The notes beneath the pieces are model-generated. The model did no database searches, was not told the DNA's origin, and worked only from the letters and a program-made list of their open reading frames with translations. DNA of 64,000 bases from Symsagittifera roscoffensis (taxonomy: Eukaryota; Xenacoelomorpha; Acoela; Convolutidae), in assembly GCF_963678635.1 (NCBI RefSeq), contig NC_087062.1, forward strand, positions 44,966,395 to 45,030,394, written 5' to 3'. Numbering within the stretch: the first letter of the stretch is position 1; every line of letters starts with the position of its first letter. Position numbers and translations under genes: made by a program. Positions 20,606-31,075 of the stretch are shown piece by piece.

Positions 20606-23139
20606 TTGAATTACCTGAAGTATTCAAATAAATTAAACAACAATTTCCATCGATTGAAGTTTTTACGGAAATGTCAAAGCAATGACATAATACCAGATTT
20701 TTTGAGATTTCGGGTGCCAGAAAATGGGTTTTTTTCGGACCAAGCGGTGCATAGCTTTCAATTAAAACTCCTAAGAACAGAGATAAATCAGGCAAGGTCA
20801 GAAGAGAAGAAGATAGACGATGACCTAGCTAAGGCAAGAGAGGTAGTGCGGAGAGGGATAGATGAACAATGGTGGCCCTCAATAGCATTTTATCTAAAGC
20901 TCCAGGCTAGAATTGCTATCCATGACATCAAGGATAGACATGAGAAGAAAATAAAAAAGCTAGCAGAGCGGCAGGACAGACCGTTAATGAAAGTGAATGA
21001 CAAATCGGTCAGAGCACTAGATGGTATTGAGCTACCCAAGTGGGTTCATGAAGTGTTAGGTTTTGGCCCAAAGCACCCGGTGAGGGATCGTTTCAATGAA
21101 CTTCACTTTCTTGCGGACATTGATAATTTTTTATCTGAGCTTAAATCGCAAAAGGTACCAGGTGAAAAATTATGTGAAATTGAAGCTGCTGCAAAATCAT
21201 ACGCTAAACGTGTGCGGCAAACACCGTCGGATAGAGGGATTGAGAAAGCCAGGAAGTATTTGAAGGACAATGGTCTCTTGGCAGTCCCATTCGATAAAGG
21301 TGTTGGCTTCTGTGTAATGAAGAAATATGAGGCTAAACTAACTGAGCTGCTGCAATCGGAACAATTTAGCGAAAAACCAGGTTTAACTGATAGTTTTGTT
21401 ATGAAAATTGAGAAAGACATCAACAAAGAACTGTTGGCCATGAAAAAGAAAGATGAGATCGATGAGGCACTGTATAGTAGGCTTAGGTCCACGGGAGGGC
21501 AGCCAGCTCGATTAAATGGATTGGCTAAAGTACATAAGAAAGGAACCCCTCTCCGTCCCGTACTGTCACTGCCAGGGAGCTCATATGAACATCTAAATAA
21601 AACTTTGGCCAAATTTTTTGACAATATTGAGGGGGCAAACATTGAGACAAACACACAAATGGCTCGGGAGATCATAGAGAACATAGATCTAGACTATGAT
21701 GAGAGTATTATCTCCCTGGATGTCAAAAGTTTGTAGACTAATGTCCCACTAAAGGAGGCAATAGATATAGCACTGAGGAAACTGTACGAACAAACTAGTC
21801 TCCCTAAACTGGCACGCGGAACTATGAAGAAATTGTTGAACATGGCTGTAAGTAAGGTGCACTTCAAATGCAATGGTTTATGGTACGTACAAAAGGATGG
21901 GTTGGCAATGGGTGCATCCCTTGCTGTCATTCTTGCCAATTTATGGCTAAAAGAGTACGAATATGCATTAATGAAGGAAGTACCTGCGTTGACACAGCTA
22001 GATGAAAACCGGAATGGCCTATGCCCTGATTGCGAGCGGAGGGTAACATACAGAAGTAAGGGGATCGAATGCGAAGCTTTTTTAAATTGGTACCATTTAA
22101 AGTGTAGTAATGTATCCGACAAAGAATATGAGCAAATCTCAGAAATGGTTTGGTATTGTAAGAGATGTAAAGAGCAGCGAGATCAAGAAAAACCAACAGA
22201 AAATGTCAAAGCGTTCCTAAGATATGTAGATGATATAGTGAGGACGGTAAAGGGGGATCCAGATATAGTAATAAAGCAGCTAATGAGCTCCACCCCAACT
22301 TACAATTCACTATCGAAAATCCGGATTCGAACGGAGACTTAGCCTTTCTAGGTTTGAACATTAATGTGGACTCACGAAAAAAGGTAACATGTGGATGGTA
22401 TCAAAAACCAACGGATACTGGGACTATCCTTAACTTCAGAAGCTGCGCTCCATTGCAATATAAACGCAATGTAGTTGAGGGTACTGTTCATCGGATTTTT
22501 AGAAGTACATCAACATGGGAAAACTTTGACAAGACAATGAAGATTAATAAAGAACAATGGGTGGATAATCAATACCCTGAAAAATGGTCAGATGGTGTCG
22601 TATTAAGAACGTTGAATAAGATCATCGACCGAAAAACTGACACACGAACAACGGTAACATCAGTCAAGGAAGATCCTTTAAAGGTCAGTGCACCCATTAT
22701 AACATTACAATACCGGGGTAATGCATCGGAGTGGTTTGCTGCCAAACTGCGTCAAAACGCCGGAGCCCAAGTGATATTTACTACGAGAAAGCTCAAGACT
22801 TGCCTACCGTCCCTTAAATCTCCCTTTGCGAAAGATTTGAAATCCAGAGTGGTCTACAAGCTCACATGTAGTGGATGTAATTCCACCTATGTTGGACAAA
22901 CGGTCCGGCATTTGACCACGCGGATTGAAGAGCATCATAAGGAAGATTCGCCAGTAGGGCAACATTTGAGAGAATGTGACAGGGATGGTAAGAGCGCTGA
23001 GCTTAAGTCTGAGATTATAGATCAATCAAGTAACATACAGAAACTCCTCACTCTGGAGGCCTTACATATTTGGAAAGAACGCCCCAGAATTAACACGCGC
23101 GAGGAGTTCAGGAGCAGGGAGCTGACATTAAAATTATAG
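20606..23139 (+). pseudogene. Penelope-like reverse transcriptase with internal PHD finger and GIY-YIG endonuclease
   Basis: Domains in order: N-terminal helical part (20606-21500); fingers GLAKVHKKGTPLRPVLSL (from 21519); motif A ISLDVKSL ending at a TAG at 21734-21736 where the sibling copies have Tyr; motif B GLAMGASLAVILANLWL (21899-21949); a C4HC3-type zinc-finger insertion (22022-22168); motif C FLRYVDDIVRT (YVDD at 22223-22234); a frameshift near 22272; LAFLGLNINV; thumb WYQKPTDTGTILNFRSCAP; and the endonuclease from 22849 (VVYKLTCSGC, TYVGQTVRHLTTRIEEH). Canonical Penelope-like elements have the RT then GIY-YIG order, as here. The zinc-finger insertion between motifs B and C is the unusual part. 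The two lesions inactivate this copy. Confidence 0.88.
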
Positions 23140-23380
23140 TACGTTTAAACATGACTAAAAATTAAAATTTTTGAAAAAATAAACTGACATGTCAGTTTGG
23201 ATAAAACATCAAATCGAAAAATTATGACTCAAGTAACAAAAAAGTATGGAAATTGTCATAATCGATGAAATAATGATTACGTAATAACAGATGTAAGAAT
23301 GTGATTGGTTAAAAATTTTTAACATGTTCTTTTTGAATTTCATACATGATCTTTGATCATTTTATTGTAAATAAAAAATT

Positions 23381-23425
23381 TTATATCCTGACGATGCACA
23401 AAATGTGCGAAAACGTTTGAATTAA
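23381..23425 (+). ncRNA. Hammerhead-ribozyme-like core 1
   Basis: CTGACGA (23388-23394, fitting CUGANGA) is followed by a hairpin GCACA-AAA-TGTGC (23396-23408) and GAAA (23409-23412). AACGTT then gives a self-complementary helix III without a loop, with TT before a cleavage site expected at 23418/23419. The first two pairs of helix I (TC before CTGACGA, GA after the site) also fit. One irregularity is an extra T (23395) between the CUGANGA box and helix II. Hammerheads with minimal helix III, working as dimers, are known in Penelope-like terminal repeats. Activity is not shown. Confidence 0.5.
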
Positions 23426-23560
23426 CAATTTTAAAAAATTCTTATTCAACTGTGATTGGCTAATTTTTTATCATGATGGTTTAGAACCAAATTGTATGTG
23501 ATTTATAGTAAAAAACATTTGTAAAATGAAGTTTTATCGTCATTTAGATTAGTTTATTGT

Positions 23561-23605
23561 AAAAATCCTGACGATGCACATAGTTGCGAAAACTTTCGAA
23601 ATTTA
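23561..23605 (+). ncRNA. Hammerhead-ribozyme-like core 2 (degraded)
   Basis: CTGACGA at 23568-23574, then TGCACATAGTTGC and GAAA at 23588-23591. Helix II keeps only about three pairs and helix III (AACTTT) has lost its C-G pair, so this copy is probably inactive. Its position matches core 1 in the second terminal repeat. Confidence 0.4.
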
Positions 23606-23625
23606 TTTTTTAGCAAAAATTTCTT

Positions 23626-24767
23626 CAGTTAAAAACAGAGTTCAAACTCAAGTATACAGTTAGTTTTCATAGTCAGTGGACGGTTGATCCATTTCAGATG
23701 GATCAAAATAAACCCGCCTTATCTCCACGTGTCTGTAAAATTCAATCAAGAAATTAAATTCAGTGCTCACATTGTAATATGACTCTAGAATTGAGTAAAT
23801 AATGTAATTGAAGCAACACTGGAACTTTGAGGAAATAACTAATTTAACTCGAGTAGTTTTATCGTCTGGACCTCACTCGTGTTCCTTCCCAATCAAAGTT
23901 GTTGTTTTTTCCAGTGGTGACACTCTCGTAGAAACTCACGATGTTCTTTATCAGGAACACGATTGCTCTACTCGAATTGACGGTTAATATTAGACAAATT
24001 GTGAATAGCAATTTGTCTCCAGTTTGACTTTTGTGTCCATTTTCCCGCTATTGTAACACGAATCTTCTGATTTTATTGACTTCTTATTTCAGTTGATGCG
24101 ATGAACGTGAGCATGACATGGGCAATTTGAATTTTTCAAAAATTACCGTTTCACCCAAAATCAAGATAAAACTTCAGAATATGACCGATTGGCACAGGTG
24201 CTACTTTCATTAGAGTTTTCTCGTGATCTGTGCAAAGAGTGTCGGCTTTGCTCTTCGCATGTTTTTTATGTTGCTAGATCAATATTCTTATGCATGGCTG
24301 GTTTGTCTAGAATGAGTTTTTATCGAAACATGCGAAAATTCAATTTTTATCTCCAGGTTGCTTTTCCGGATTGGTAATGGTCACAAACTCTTGATTGCTG
24401 TGATGCATCTATGGTCTTGTTTCTTGTCCTGACCACAGCAAATCGTTTCGAAGATTCAGTTCCCCTGTTGGTGGGTGCACCATTCTCCTGAGTCGAGCTG
24501 TTGAGACTTAGTTGCGATTCGAACTCATCTTGTTCGTCCTCGTCCTCCTTCACATGTGCTACTTTCATTAGAGTTTTCTTGTGCTCTGTGTAAAGAGTGT
24601 CGGTTTTGCTCTTCGTAAGTTTTTTCTGTTGCTAGATCTATATTCTTATGCATGGCTCGTTTGTCTAAAATGAATTTTTATCGAAAAATGCGAAAATTTA
24701 ATTTTTGGTAGACCTAGTTGGTGTTCAACATTTTTCCGACCTCAATTTTAGATTTGACAAAAAATAA
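23626..24767 (+). promoter_or_regulatory. KRR1 5' flank, with gag fragment and internal direct repeats
   Basis: The DNA between the Penelope element and the KRR1 start codon. From 23978 on it is the source or sister of the four duplicated pieces at 8669, 10904, 16271 and 17627. It contains two 151-bp direct repeats (24198-24348 and 24556-24706) on either side of an antisense gag fragment. TTTTAG at 24745-24750 could be a splice acceptor for an upstream untranslated exon. No TATA box stands out; the transcription start cannot be placed. Confidence 0.5.
24349..24555 (-). mobile_element. Gag fragment upstream of KRR1
   Basis: On the minus strand it reads as the same gag N-terminal segment found at about 1701-1902 (DEQDEFESQLSLNSSTQENG, then VVRTRNK). 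About 200 bp, with no LTR or other element part attached. Present also in both duplicated KRR1 flanks, so the insertion preceded those duplications. Confidence 0.85.
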
Positions 24768-27700
24768 ATGCCCGGTGGAAATTTAGACGATCTTCTGTTA
24801 GAAGATCCTAAGGAAGACGGGCATAAATTGACAGATGATCTGACTGTACCAGTTGGCTGGAAAGAACCAGTATTTACAAAAGATGACAACCCTAGTGGCT
24901 TATTAGAGAAGAGCTCGTTTTCTACACTTTTTCCAAAATATCGAGAAAAATATCTGCGAGAATGTTGGCCATTAGTTCAGAAACGCTTAGAACCCTTCGG
25001 CATTCGTGCAACGCTTGATCTGCTGAAAGGTTCTTTGTTAGTTGAAACAACCAGGAAAACATGGGACCCATATGCCATACTTCGTGGAAGAGATTTTATC
25101 AAGCTTTTATCCAGAAGTGTGCCTTATGAGCAGGCTACTAAAATTATGGACGATGAGATGTACTGCGATGTAATCAAGATAGGAGGAATGGTTAGAAATA
25201 AAGCAAGATTTATCAAACGGAGGCAAAGAATCGTAGGAGCTGAAGGAACACATCTAAAAGCTATTGAGCTGCTGACAGGATGTTATGTGCTTGTTCAAGG
25301 TAAAACTCAACTTTCCATTTTATCTAGCTGCAAAATTAAGGCGTATGGAGTATACAACGCTAAAAAATTGTAGTTTTGATTTCTTATCATTGGGCTTATA
25401 TTATTATCATCGGATTTTCACTATCATGGGGTTACAGTCATTAATGCCGGGAAGTCTATCTTCTGAAACGTTTATCTCAAATTTACACAGCGATGGAAAG
25501 CCTGTTAATTTTGGTCTATTCAAGGGTCGACAAACTCATGTCAGTTTGTGGGCCATCAAGCGAATGGAGCTTACATAGCTTTCGCTTATAATTGAACTAA
25601 ATACGTTCAGAGCAAAGAAAGCTAAGAACCAATTCAGTTATTTCAAAATCCCAAAACAACACTGCAGTTCCTATCGTTGGATAACACCATATCCTATTTT
25701 TCCCTGAAGATTCCAAGTGTTTCCATCTCCATAATGATTCTGTCGTTTTCTCTCACATCCCTTTCTTTCAAATTTACCAAGTTCTCACTAACCATGGCTT
25801 CTAGTTCGCTCCTAGAGTGTTTAGACAGCAGTTCAAACAAACAACAACAACAAAAAAAACAAACAAAAAAAGAATTAATTCCCTTATTAAAAATAAGGCA
25901 AAATTTATATAAATAGATGAACAAATATATGTTAAAAACTAAGATCTACAGAAAGAGCAACGGCACTTCAAAAACCAAGTGCATGAGTTTTCACGATTGA
26001 AGAGTTTAGAGCGCTCTAGTAAGAAGTCTTTGAGGGTACTGCGAAAACGGCGCAAAGAGGTGAAAAAGTCGATCTCCGTTGTTTTCAGCATGTAGTTCAC
26101 GGCACGTGCTGTTCTGTGGGTGAAGAAAGTCTCGGTTGACCATCTTCTTGCGGTTTTCACTGTCATCAACGCGCTGGATCTTGATGTCGTCACCGTAAAA
26201 TAATAATACGCAGCAAAAGGGAGTTCTGAGTTGCCATTTAACATTTTGTGGAAAAGGATAAGGTCGTTAAATATAAGCGTGAAGGAGATGGGAAGCGAAT
26301 TCGTTAAAGAAAGTTGCTTTAAATAAGATAAATGACCTGTAACCCAGGTAAGACATTTCCTGTTGAAGTTCTCAAGCTTCCTTAACATAGTTAAAGAGGG
26401 AGACCACACAGGACTAGCATACAATAAAATACTTTTAACACAAGTATTGATGAACATGAGTTTAACAGAAAGTGGAATGTGATATGGAATAGAACGTTTG
26501 ATAAAATGAAAGCTTTTATTGCTCGATAGAAGTTTTTTACTAATATGGTCTGACCAAGTAAGATCAGAGCAAACAAGCAGACCAAGGTCTTTGAGTAAAT
26601 TAATAGAATGAACAGGTTGGTTGTTAACAAAAATACAATCAGGAAATTTGCCATTGAATATAATGAAATTGCACTTGTCTTATTGATCTTAAGACCATTC
26701 TGAGTACACCAATGAGTGAAACTGTCCACATCAGACTGTAAATCACTGCAATTTGTCTTACAAATGAGTTTTGAGTCATCAGCGAAAAGAAAACAGTTTG
26801 AATGATTAAATATATCAGGAAGATCATTAATAAACAAAAGGAAAAGCAGAGGACCCAGTACGCTCCCTTGAGGTACACCACTAGTAACTGGTAAAGTGGT
26901 GGAAATGCTTGTTCGAACTTTAACACATTGAAAACGGTTTGCAAGATAAGAAATCAAAAGAGTGGTAAAAATATCGTCAAAACCAAAAGCAGCAAACTTC
27001 TGTACAATAATGCCGTGCCTGACAGAATCGAAAGCTTTGCTAAAATCGAAATTCATGGCAGCGCAAGGAATTTTGGCATCATGAGTGTGATATACTTCAT
27101 CTAGATATGAGAGCATTTGCGTTATGGTGGAACGCTTCTTGCGGAATCCATGCTGAGCATTCGAAATTTTGTATCGAACTCGAGGGTAAATATAATTGAA
27201 CAAAATACGCTCGAAAATGAGTGAAAGAGGAGGAAGTATGCTAACTGGCCGATAATTGGTAATATCATAAGGAGAACCAGATTTGAAAACAGGAGTGATG
27301 AATGCAGTTTTCCAGGAATCGGGCCAAACACAAGATTGTATAATGGATAAGAAAAGGAAAGAAGCAAGCGGAGAAAGAATGCTGTGACAGGATTTATAAA
27401 TGAATGCAGGTATATTATCTGTAGAACGAGTCTCTTTGCATTTAGGTAGAGACTAAATGCAAAGTTAGATCATACGATCTATCAGACACTTAAAAACCGA
27501 AAACGGTTGATCAATCAAGGTCACTTGCGTCCTTACGTCCACTTCTACCATATGCGTGGTATTTCAACTACAACACAATGGGGTTGCACTCGATCCGACG
27601 GATTAATCTCAGTCTCAATCGCTTCACGTCGTCCTCTGAGTTTTTTTGGTTTTCAAAAAAAAATTTTAAATTCCGTCTGATTTTCAATTCGCTAGTTTGC

Positions 27701-28339
27701 AATACATCGCTTGGGTTGTATCGCAAGTGATGCGAAGCTCTGTTTTCAGGTTCAGTTGAGAAACTAAATAAACCAAGTAATTGTGTTTTAGGCAGCACTG
27801 TGTCTGTTATGGGGCCGCACAAAGGATTGCAACATTGCCGTAAAATAGTCGAAGATTGTATGAAGAACATCCATCCAATTTACAACATTAAACGCCTTAT
27901 GATTCAGAACGAGTTGATGAAGGACCCGAACATGGCGAACGAAAGTTGGGATAGATTTGTACCTAATTTTAAAAGTAAAACTTTGAGTAAACGCAAGAAA
28001 CCGTTTAAAGTGAAGCAAAAGAAAGAATACAACCCATTCCCCCCAGAACAGCCAAAAAGAAAGGAAGATGTCGAAATTGAGACAGGAGAATGGTTTTTGA
28101 TGGAGAAGGAACGAAAGCAGTTGAAAAGAAAAGCCAAGCTAGAAACACAGACTGAAGTAGTCACTCAGAAGAAAGCTAAAAAATTGAAATCTTTTCAACC
28201 GCCAAAAGAAAAAGAATACAAACCTGCAACTGATGCAAATAAAACAGAAGGAGAGAAAAAGCCGAAGATAGACGTCGAGGCGTTGAAGAAAAAGTTTGCA
28301 AAAAATAAACCGAAGAAATCATCAGCGAAAGAAGTTTAA
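24768..28339 (+). CDS. KRR1: KRR1, small-subunit processome component (two exons)
   Basis: Exons 24768-25299 and 27792-28339, joined in phase 1 (CAAG|GTAAAA ... TTTTAG|GCAGC), give 359 residues; the human protein is a little longer. KRR1 is a nucleolar assembly factor of the 90S pre-ribosome needed for 18S rRNA processing. The N-terminal part has [30 protein letters not shown] and YLRECWPLVQ. The KH-like core has IKIGGMVRNK and IKRRQRIVG with the name-giving KRR at residues 150-152, then LKAIELLTGCYVLVQG. Exon 2 begins STVSVMGPHKGL and continues MKNIHPIYNIKRLMI, then a lysine-rich tail. The ATG at 24768 follows AAAATAA. The 2.5 kb intron carries an antisense LINE. Both coding exons look intact, so this is the functional copy among several 5' duplicates. 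Confidence 0.95.
25939..27445 (-). mobile_element. 5'-truncated LINE reverse transcriptase in the KRR1 intron, antisense
   Basis: Minus-strand translation gives the non-LTR reverse transcriptase blocks in order: TNYRPVSILP, AQHGFRKKRSTITQML, MNFDFSKAFDSVRHGI (motif A), TSGVPQGSVLGPLLFLLFIN (motif B), FLFADDSKL (motif C, FADD) and GLKINK. After a frameshift near 26690 come DLGLLVCSDLTWSDHI and a C-terminal region with ILLYASPVWSP. The pattern is that of the Jockey/CR1-like group; family assignment is tentative. A TTG-rich stretch at 25838-25873 may be its 3' tail. There is no endonuclease, so it was 5'-truncated on insertion or later lost. Confidence 0.85.
27434..27464. repeat. Perfect 12-bp inverted repeat at the LINE 5' end
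   Basis: CTTTGCATTTAG (27434-27445), loop GTAGAGA, CTAAATGCAAAG (27453-27464). The left arm still encodes LINE protein (CKETR); the right arm is a fold-back copy, located at the 5' truncation point of the element. Confidence 0.85.
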
Positions 28340-29009
28340 CTGCAGCTGCAGATTAGAATTGCAATTGATGAGATATCTTTTTGACCGCGAGATAGAAAGT
28401 CGAGCATGAGAAGTTCAATGAAAACTTTAAGGAGGCATTCGTAAACTATTGTATCTTGAAAAAAAATCCACTGATTATTGAATGACTTCTATGGAGAGTT
28501 TGACGTTATAGATATGCTCAGTTTTTACATTTTGAGGGAGCGCTGAATTAAATATTTTTTGTTACAGTCCTGAGTCTCATTTCCTCATAAATCTACTTAG
28601 GAAGCGTGATAATGTGAATTAGGTTAATTATTTGCGTATATAGGTTACATAATTTAGAGCAAGGTTGGTTGAAAAGGATTTCAAAACTGATATAAGCCGG
28701 ATGTTATGGGAAGGATTTAATTGAAACAGGTTTCTAAGCATAATATACTAGCTGTAACGTCTTCAGTCGTGCGGGTTGAAGTATTAAAAAAGTAACACAT
28801 TCGCAGTAACTTATTCCTCTGGACTTCGAGTGCTTGAGTAAGAAGTTGGTCCTAGATCGAAGGCTTGTGTGAGAAGATAGAAATTTTGCTGGCGACATTA
28901 CTGCCTCAAACTTAACTAGTTTTCCAGGGTTTTTACTTTTTGCTCAAGCAGACGCTTGTGTTATGATACATGGCCACTAATTTCTCACCCAAATCTCATT
29001 AGAGAACAC

Positions 29010-29370
29010 AAGCGAACTAGCGAGTGTTGTCATATTATGAACTCTACTTTTCCAACCCAACTCGCAAATAAATGTGCGCAAATAAATAGTATTTGCAAAT
29101 GACATAGTATTGGCAGTTTAATATCATGTTTCTCAAAGTTATTAGTGGCTAGTGTTTGCTTTCTCGATGCTCTAGAGGCACAGGTCTGTACGGAAATTGA
29201 CTTTAGTACTTGGGTGATTATTGAGGTTCGAATCCAGTAGAGGTCATTTTAGAGCTAGTTATTACTTATTTTTTTCTTGTCTTTAATTTTTTTTGAAATT
29301 TTTACAGCTATTTCTTTGAGTTTTTCGCCTTTGTTTCAGAATGGCAGCTTCGCCTCTGTGTAAATTAGTT
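29010..29370 (+). repeat. TTAGTACGAA-family repeat with RNA polymerase III B-box
   Basis: Starts GCGAGTGTTGTCATATTATG, followed by CCAACCCAACTCGCAAATAA. A perfect B box GGTTCGAATCC lies at 29225-29235, and it ends near GCAGCTTCGCCTCTGTGT (29345-29362). The same order of landmarks recurs at 35975-36400 and 54510-55190. Confidence 0.55.
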
Positions 29371-29454
29371 CCACTTATTGGTGGCGCTTTTGCTGCATAT
29401 AGTTTAAGAATTGGCAATTTAATCGCATGTGTTACATTTATAGGTGGCTAGTTT

Positions 29455-29670
29455 CCGCTTGCGATTAGCAAGCCCTAAGAAATCGGAACTTCTTTATTCT
29501 TACGAGGGCGAGTGTCTTGTAATCGGGTAGACTTTTTCCCCCGTAAACAACTATTCCTGCACATTATTAAGAAATTGTGCAGTTGCTTTACCAGTGAATA
29601 GTAACTTCGAGACTGCTTTCGCAACGCTTTTGCGTTTGTACCCTAAGGTCTAGGGTTCGAGTACCGGTGG
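29455..29670 (+). repeat. Hairpin module followed by tRNA-like B box
   Basis: GCGATTAGCAAGCCC and TTGTAATCGGGTAGAC, then TTCCCCCGTAAACAAC, then a B-box-like GGTTCGAGTACC at 29654-29665. Same order as at 33640 and 58820, where the hairpin is clearer. Confidence 0.5.
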
Positions 29671-30099
29671 GAAATTTTTCTCAATATGTATGAAATTGTA
29701 AATTACCTTTTGTTCGGGAAAATTGAACTGTCGGATTTTCGTTTGTCTGCTTGTTTTGTCGGCTTAGTTTAGACATCGCGGTTTTTTGTGCTGCCAGCAA
29801 TTTTCATCGTAGATGCGAGTGTTTTTGATTTATGCCTGTAATTAGTAAAATTAATGGACCTGAAGTTGTTTGTTTTCGTTTTGGTTTTTTAGCTAAAATG
29901 TTTTACTCGGCCTAAAGGTATCGGTTTGTTTTATCGGCTTAGTTACTTTTTGAGAAATAAAAGTAGTTTGTATTGCAAGACTGCAAAGTTAAAAAACTAA
30001 TTGTTCGAAATTTTTTATGACAACAATTTCTGATGGCCTTTTTTGTACTCGAATCAATGGTCGTGTTACCATTTTGTGACCGCTCGGTAAACTACGATT

Positions 30100-31075
30100 T
30101 TATTACGCTTGCGATTTGCAGTATTATCAAATTGGAATATAGATGTTTTGAAAGCTCCCTGCATAAGCGGCTTTGTCCAAATTTGTTTTCCAGATGGAGT
30201 TATGATCCTGGGAAAAGTCAAATTCATGATTTTTGACCGTTTTGTGGATCTTTTTGTCATTTCTCGAAAACAGGCTTCCAAATCTGATGTTCTGGTTTCA
30301 ATGACTACCCTGTCATATTTGAGATTTTGGGTTTAATTCAAAGAATGTGTTGCGAAAAGCAATTTGCTTATGTAATTCTTTCCAAATTTTTCTGACAACC
30401 AAAAGTTATGGCCCTCGGAAAAGTCAAAATTTTGACTTGTGACCGTTTTTTTTGTAAGTTCTTGATTATTTTGAGAACTACCCTCGCAAAATTGAATTTT
30501 TGGATTCAATGTAAAAACAAGTTGTGTGAATCTTCTCTGCATAAGCGGCTACGCCCTATTTTTCACACAAAAACCTATGATTCTCGCAGAAATGTCAATT
30601 TTTTGGATTGCTGATCAATCTTTAACAGTTTTTTTGTCCGTACCAATTATCAAATTGTGTTCAAATGAGAAACCCAGTTTTGGGAATCTTCTCTGCTTTA
30701 GCTGACAGAACTTGCTTTTTGCAGACAAAAGTTATGGATTTTGGAAAGTCTTTGACCGTTTTTTAAAAAACTTTCTGTATGTTCTTAAAATTTACACCAT
30801 CAAATCTGAGATGAAAAGTTTGATTACAAGAACTGGTTGTGATAGTTGTTCCTGCCGAAGCGGCGACTCCTTAATGTTTTGTATGACAAATGTTGTCTCC
30901 ATGGGAAAATTGATAATCTCAATTTTTTTTTTACTGTTCTCACTTATTTTAGTTGAAACAACTAAGGTTTTCGGCAAAGTCCAATTTTTTATATCACTTT
31001 TTTCGTGCCGCACAAGTATAGCAAATTAATTCAATATCAGACTCGTACCTCCAGCTTTAGCTGGGCCCCAAGCCA
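30100..31075 (+). repeat. Periodic repeat family GGCCCTCGGAAAAGTC, cluster 1
   Basis: About five degenerate units of 150-200 bp with recurring pieces: TTATGGCCCTCGGAAAAGTC, TTTTGACCG, GAATCTTCTCTGCATAAGCG and CTACGCCC. Ends at TACCTCCAGCTTTAGCTGGG (31046-31065). Related clusters lie at 47400, 52220 and 60440. Confidence 0.65.

Larger units (their letters stand above)
19863..23625 (+). mobile_element. Penelope-like element, nearly full length, with C-terminal GIY-YIG endonuclease
   Basis: Order: ORF1 (19863-20465), a gap of 140 bases, the reverse transcriptase-endonuclease ORF (20606-23139), a 3' UTR, and two tandem terminal repeats with ribozyme-like cores (23301-23625). It sits directly behind the 3' end of an older relative (18554-19770), giving a head-to-tail arrangement typical of Penelope-like elements. 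It differs substantially in sequence from the 6506 and 14109 copies, so it is a separate subfamily. One in-frame stop and one frameshift make it inactive as read. The exact 5' end (about 19770-19862) was not determined. Confidence 0.88.
23301..23625 (+). repeat. Two tandem terminal repeats at the 3' end of the Penelope-like element
   Basis: GTGATTGGTTAAAAATTTTT at 23301 recurs as GTGATTGGCTAATTTTTTAT at 23452. Each unit leads into TTTATTGTAAA, then TCCTGACGATGCACA and GCGAAAAC. The second unit is about 30 bases longer. Tandem, partly diverged terminal repeats of this kind (pLTRs) are a known trait of Penelope-like elements. Confidence 0.75.

Noticed and set aside
21927-22196. Antisense open frames across the Penelope elements (also 6469-6732, 7448-7729, 21103-21684)
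   Set aside because: They are shadows of the sense ORFs, which carry all the recognisable motifs.
25677-25916. Small protein gene in the KRR1 intron (both strands open)
   Set aside because: The reading is dominated by a TTG/AAC-rich tract next to the LINE 3' end; low-complexity by-product.
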